Shown in pieces: positions 31,975-34,983 of a DNA stretch of 34,983 nt (position 1 is its first letter; every line of letters begins with the position of its first letter). Below the pieces are notes generated by a model. The model was not told where the DNA came from. It was given only the letters and a program-made list of their open reading frames with translations, and made no database searches. A program made the translations under genes and the position numbers. The stretch covers positions 1-34,983 of the forward strand of contig NZ_QZWI01000026.1 in assembly GCF_003614975.1 (NCBI RefSeq), in the 5' to 3' direction. This stretch comes from Rahnella bruchi (GTDB lineage Bacteria; Pseudomonadota; Gammaproteobacteria; Enterobacterales; Enterobacteriaceae).

Positions 31975-32550
31975 TTACACAGCCATTCTTAAAGGAGGGT
32001 TCGTTTCTTGAATTGCGGTAATCAGACGTGCGGCGTGATCTCTAGCCATTGCTTTGTGTTCCAGGACTTTAGCTTCATCACGCCCTGCATAGCTGATGCC
32101 AAAGGTGTAAACCGGTTCTTGTAAATCCAGATTGCACATCTTTGCGGTGGTTTCAAACGAGGTCATGTATTGCTGAATGTCGTGGCCGAACAAACCTTCA
32201 GGGGAGTACAGGCCCTCTGGTGCTCCGGCAGTAAAGGAAATGATCAGCTTTCTACCAGCCAGTTTTGCGGTTGAGCCATGGGCAAAACCGTGGACAAATA
32301 CCTGGTCAATCCACAACTTCATTAACCCTGGCACTGAATACCAGGAAAAAGGAAACTGCCAGACAACCACATCGGCGTTGATTAAGGCTTCCTGTTCCTG
32401 TGCTACGTTGATTTGGTAGTCAGGATAGAGAGCATCAAGAAAGCGAATTTCGGCCCCGGGCAGCGCTCGTGCAATTTCACCCAAAATAGTGGCATTGCCA
32501 ATGGACTCCTGAAGATTTGGATGACCTGAAACAATCAGTACATTTTGCAT
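31975..32550 (-). CDS. NAD(P)H-quinone oxidoreductase, flavodoxin-like fold
   Basis: The 191-residue flavoprotein has the FMN/FAD phosphate loop SGHPNLQESIGN (8-19), VVVWQFPFSWYSVPGLMKLWIDQVF (the typical flavin-stacking WQFPxxWxxxPxxLKxWxD motif) and FTAGAPEGLYSPEGLFG. It belongs to the KefF/MdaB/YwrO group that reduces quinones by two electrons. It is the first gene of the redox operon and diverges from the LysR regulator at 32692. Confidence 0.92.
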   Translation of the reverse strand: MQNVLIVSGHPNLQESIGNATILGEIARALPGAEIRFLDALYPDYQINVAQEQEALINADVVVWQFPFSWYSVPGLMKLWIDQVFVHGFAHGSTAKLAGRKLIISFTAGAPEGLYSPEGLFGHDIQQYMTSFETTAKMCNLDLQEPVYTFGISYAGRDEAKVLEHKAMARDHAARLITAIQETNPPLRMAV

Positions 32551-32642
32551 TTTTGGCCTGCCTTACAGTGGCTTGTTTTAATTGAAAGTGAGTATAAACC
32601 CTCGCGATTATGTTTTTTAGGGCAGTAATAGCTCATGCAATC

Positions 32643-32657
32643 TTAGCCAATAGCTAA
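32643..32657. promoter_or_regulatory. LysR-type T-N11-A box
   Basis: TTAGC-CAATA-GCTAA is a perfect dyad containing T-N11-A (32644-32656) in the shared promoter of the LysR gene and the redox operon, 35 bp before the LysR start. Confidence 0.55.
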
Positions 32658-32691
32658 TAATATAATTTTGTTTCTTCTTCTGGATGACGCC

Positions 32692-33588
32692 ATGAATAAT
32701 GTCATTTACAACCAAATCCGTATTTTCCAGAGCATCGCCCGTGAAGGCAGCATCACGGCTGCGGCCAGGAAACTTGAGATAACGCCCCCCTCCGTGAGTA
32801 AAGCGTTAAAACTGCTTGAGCAACATATGGGGCATCCACTTTTTGTGCGCACTACGCGGCGTATTGAGCTGACGGATGCCGGGGAACAGCTGTTGCATCA
32901 GACATCGCAAGCTGTTCAGTCACTGGAAAGTGCGGTTGAAAGCATTAAAGACTTGAATCAGGAGCCCGCCGGGCTGGTCAGAATTACGTTGTCGCGCTTT
33001 GCTTACCTGCTTATTCTCAAGCCCTGTATGGCGGAGTTTTGCCAGAGCTATCCGGGAATACAGTTGGAGATATCGGTGTATGACGGCACCGTGAATATGA
33101 TTGATGAACGTTTTGATTTGGGCATACGTTTTGGCGATATCCTGGAAGAGAACGTTGTGGCTCGCCAGTTGATGAAACCGTTTCGTGAAGGTTTGTACGC
33201 ATCACGAGCCTATCTCGCAGAACACGGTACACCCAAACTGCCGACAGACTTGCATCAGCATCAACTCATCGGCTATCGCTTTATCACCAATAACCGCATT
33301 CTTCCCCTGAGACTGGAAGATAAAGGAGAGCCATTAACCGTTGAAATGTCCGGACAGCTCATCAGCAATGATATTGATGTTATGGCTGATGGAATACGCA
33401 GTGGCATGGGAATTGGCCGATTGTTTGAGCCGGTATATGAATTGCAGCCCGATAAAGAGCAGTTTATCCCGGTGATGATGCCTTACTGGAAAACTTATCC
33501 AGCGGTTTATCTCTACTATTTAAAAAATACCGGTAAGGCAAAGCGAGTCAAGGCACTGATCGATTTCTTAATGATGAAAACCAAATAG
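32692..33588 (+). CDS. LysR-type regulator of the redox operon
   Basis: I chose the ATG at 32692 behind GGATGACGCC; a TTG 8 codons earlier has no site. The 298-residue protein has the HTH IRIFQSIAREGSITAAARKLEITPPSVSKALKLLE and a CrgA/YafC-type effector domain (VRITLSRFAYLLILKPCMAEF, FDLGIRFGDILEENVVARQL, GIRSGMGIGRLFEP). Proteins of this branch often respond to quinones or aldehydes, in line with the divergent quinone reductase and aldo/keto reductase genes. The effector itself is not known. Confidence 0.9.
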   Translation: MNNVIYNQIRIFQSIAREGSITAAARKLEITPPSVSKALKLLEQHMGHPLFVRTTRRIELTDAGEQLLHQTSQAVQSLESAVESIKDLNQEPAGLVRITLSRFAYLLILKPCMAEFCQSYPGIQLEISVYDGTVNMIDERFDLGIRFGDILEENVVARQLMKPFREGLYASRAYLAEHGTPKLPTDLHQHQLIGYRFITNNRILPLRLEDKGEPLTVEMSGQLISNDIDVMADGIRSGMGIGRLFEPVYELQPDKEQFIPVMMPYWKTYPAVYLYYLKNTGKAKRVKALIDFLMMKTK

Positions 33589-34204
33589 CGATGGTGTTGA
33601 CCTGTCTCCACTCTCATGGGACTTGGGTGACCCAACACGCTATCAGATGCCCATAAGGGAGACGCGGTCAGTGAGGGTATTGGGTGTTGAGCTGAAGAGT
33701 CGGATAACCTATTCGTCAATCGTCCTGATAACGGACTGTTTTACTGTGCTCATTTAACATGACGATGGCAGTGTAAGTGCGCTGCACCCACGTTAATCCT
33801 TACTGCAGAAATTTCTCTCTTTCCCAAAGTTCAAGACGTACAGATTATGTCAGCAAGGCTGACGGTATTACCGCTGCAGCGCGTAGATGTCAGATCGCCG
33901 GATGGGGAGTCTGCTATGCCTGAAGGTTGAAGGGCCAAATTATTATGTCTTTCACCCAAGGCATGGAATGCAATGCAATAATGCCTTTTATCCGTAGTTT
34001 CAAACCTCAATATTTTCGATACTACCTGAAAATTTAAAAAACCTGCCGTACAACAGTGATGTCTCAAAGTTTTAGACAAGCCTCCTAAAAGAGGGGGGAG
34101 TGACATTATGTGAAAGTCTGAATAAATAAGACCTCATGAGATTGTTCAAGTTATAGCATTGCCCTACTGTTAAAGAGTGTTTTAAACCTTAAGGAATGAT
34201 CATC
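33589..34204. other. Gene-poor region with a possible gene remnant
   Basis: A GTG at 33671 after AAGGGAGA opens a 28-codon frame (MRVLGVELKSRITYSS...) that resembles the first strand of DUF3010/RNase-H-like proteins and then stops; it is probably a relic at best. GTCTCC (33605) and GGAGAC (33658), and CCCAACAC and GGTGTTG (about 33632 and 33682), form loose inverted repeats. The rest up to the CigR-like gene shows nothing I can support. Confidence 0.35.
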
Positions 34205-34696
34205 ATGTTTAAGCGTCGCGCTTTAAAAACGATGTTTGCGGCGGTTATCTCTTTCACTGTTCTTGCAGTACCCGTGTTTGCCAATCCCGGTAATGGAGCT
34301 AATGGAGAAGGTCAGGGCGGGAATCATCAAGATAGTAGTGGTAATCATGGGAATAAAGGTCAGGGGAACGCCAAATCAAAGGGGGACCATGGGCATCGCA
34401 AAAACTATGGTAAACCAGATCATGTCGACGTCGATATCAGCTTCTCTCGTGCTCGCTCTCTGGCTGTGAATCATGGCCTTGTGGGTTATCAGGCGCTTCC
34501 TCCAGGTATTGCTAAAAACGTAGCCCGAGGTAAACCATTACCTCCAGGTATTGCAAAGAAAACGCTGCCCACTTCGATGATTAACGAGTTGCCATACTAC
34601 CCTGGCTACGAATGGCGAGCCGTGGGTGATGATTTAGTGCTGGTTGCGTTAAGTACCGCTATTGTGACTTCTGTTATTAACGGTGTTTTTGATTGA
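34205..34696 (+). CDS. CigR-family exported protein
   Basis: I chose the ATG at 34205, about nine bases after AAGGA; the ATG three codons earlier overlaps the site. The 163-residue protein has a signal peptide (FAAVISFTVLAVPVFA) and then a low-complexity Gly/Asn/His/Lys segment. A duplicated LPPGIAK (GYQALPPGIAKNVARGKPLPPGIAKK), PYYPGYEWRAVGDDLVLVAL and a hydrophobic end STAIVTSVINGVF follow. This is the architecture of the CigR anti-virulence regulator family (related to RcnB), found in the envelope. A terminator follows at once. It is monocistronic. Confidence 0.85.
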   Translation: MFKRRALKTMFAAVISFTVLAVPVFANPGNGANGEGQGGNHQDSSGNHGNKGQGNAKSKGDHGHRKNYGKPDHVDVDISFSRARSLAVNHGLVGYQALPPGIAKNVARGKPLPPGIAKKTLPTSMINELPYYPGYEWRAVGDDLVLVALSTAIVTSVINGVFD

Positions 34697-34709
34697 CGGC
34701 AACTCCTTT

Positions 34710-34735
34710 AAAAAACGCCGAATTGGGGCTTTTTT
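34710..34735 (+). terminator. Rho-independent terminator of the CigR-like gene
   Basis: AAAAAA-C-GCC pairs with GGC-TTTTTT around a 7-base loop, 13 bp after the stop codon; the T-run serves as stem and tail, with an A-run allowing weak function on the other strand. Confidence 0.7.
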
Positions 34736-34890
34736 ATCTACCCAATCAACACCGCAGCTTATTCGTTAAAGCATTCCTGTGTTGCATCCTTCATTGACTC
34801 ATATTCACGCGCGGAAAATGGTCGATGGGGTAGGCTAAAGATTCACGATGTGTTGCATTCGAGACAGAGCGGAATATAGACATTCATACC

Positions 34891-34947
34891 GTGACTGCTC
34901 CCCGCTGTAAACGGCGAGGCTTCCCACTTCTTAGGCTGCAACCGCCT
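34891..34947 (-). ncRNA. Putative omega-RNA / right end of an IS200/IS605-type element
   Basis: Read on the minus strand after the TAA at 34948, the sequence ends GGGAAG-CCTCGC-CGTTTACA-GCGGGG-AGCAGTCAC. It forms the terminal hairpin typical of the 3' end of tnpB transcripts, which is also the right end of the transposon. The tip is about 34891; the bases just beyond it (34890 downwards) would be the guide. The hairpin pairing is exact with one G-T. The call is from remembered family pattern. Confidence 0.5.
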
Positions 34948-34983
34948 TTATGACGGACTTACACTGGCCTCGATGGGCAGTAA
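34948..34983 (-). CDS. tnpB: Last codons of a tnpB-like gene (runs off window)
   Basis: The minus-strand frame from the window edge reads LLPIEASVSPS and then TAA. Short tails of the LPVEAS type are common at the C-terminus of IS1341-type TnpB proteins, and the omega-RNA-like hairpin follows immediately, as it should. Eleven residues alone would not support the call; position and the hairpin do. Confidence 0.45.
   Translation of the reverse strand, partial: LLPIEASVSPS

Overview
The window looks like chromosomal or genomic-island DNA from an Enterobacterales gammaproteobacterium, probably an Erwiniaceae or Enterobacteriaceae relative. The evidence is an EsaR/EsaI-type quorum-sensing pair, an H-NS-like protein, a CigR-family protein, an enterobacterial LexA box and many LysR-type regulators. 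The species cannot be fixed from the sequence alone.

Left part (1-6200). At the edge, a LexA-type SOS box sits between a gene running off the window and a HAD-phosphatase-like start that breaks off after 13 codons. About 750 bp of degenerate DNA with strong hairpins follows. Next come convergent, overlapping luxR/luxI genes (esaR/esaI type, predicted 3-oxo-acyl-homoserine lactone), then a two-gene unit made of a Tat-exported Cys-type sulfatase and its radical-SAM maturase.

Middle part (6200-20260): an island built from mobile and defence DNA. It holds a controller (C) protein gene with a C-box in front of it but no cognate restriction-modification genes, the 3' third of a type I hsdR, an H-NS paralogue, and a decayed IS110-family transposase carrying twelve perfect copies of a hexanucleotide. 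It also holds a conserved hypothetical gene and a NIPSNAP-like gene. The centrepiece is an AT-rich, tightly coupled three-gene operon (12565-18367): an MmeI-like adenine methyltransferase, a DEFH-box SF2 helicase, and a GIY-YIG (T5orf172-type) nuclease. The operon lies between a 3' remnant of one IS3-family element and a left-end-like IS tip. A nearly complete but nonsense-mutated IS3-family element (1221 bp) follows. I read the operon as a multi-subunit DNA modification and restriction or anti-phage system, and it is the best candidate here for something undescribed.

Right part (20260-34983): ordinary accessory metabolism arranged as regulator-target units. These are a LysR gene divergent from a three-gene unit ending in a metallo-beta-lactamase-fold hydrolase; a membrane-bound AraC regulator converging on an exported alpha/beta hydrolase; an EamA transporter plus ketopantoate-reductase-like enzyme with a downstream-oriented LysR gene that shares the same operator dyad; and a LysR gene divergent from a quinone/aldehyde redox operon (flavodoxin-fold reductase, YciI, aldo/keto reductase, periplasmic double ABM protein). 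A CigR-family exported protein follows. The window closes on what looks like the right end of an IS200/IS605-type element, with the last codons of tnpB and its omega-RNA.
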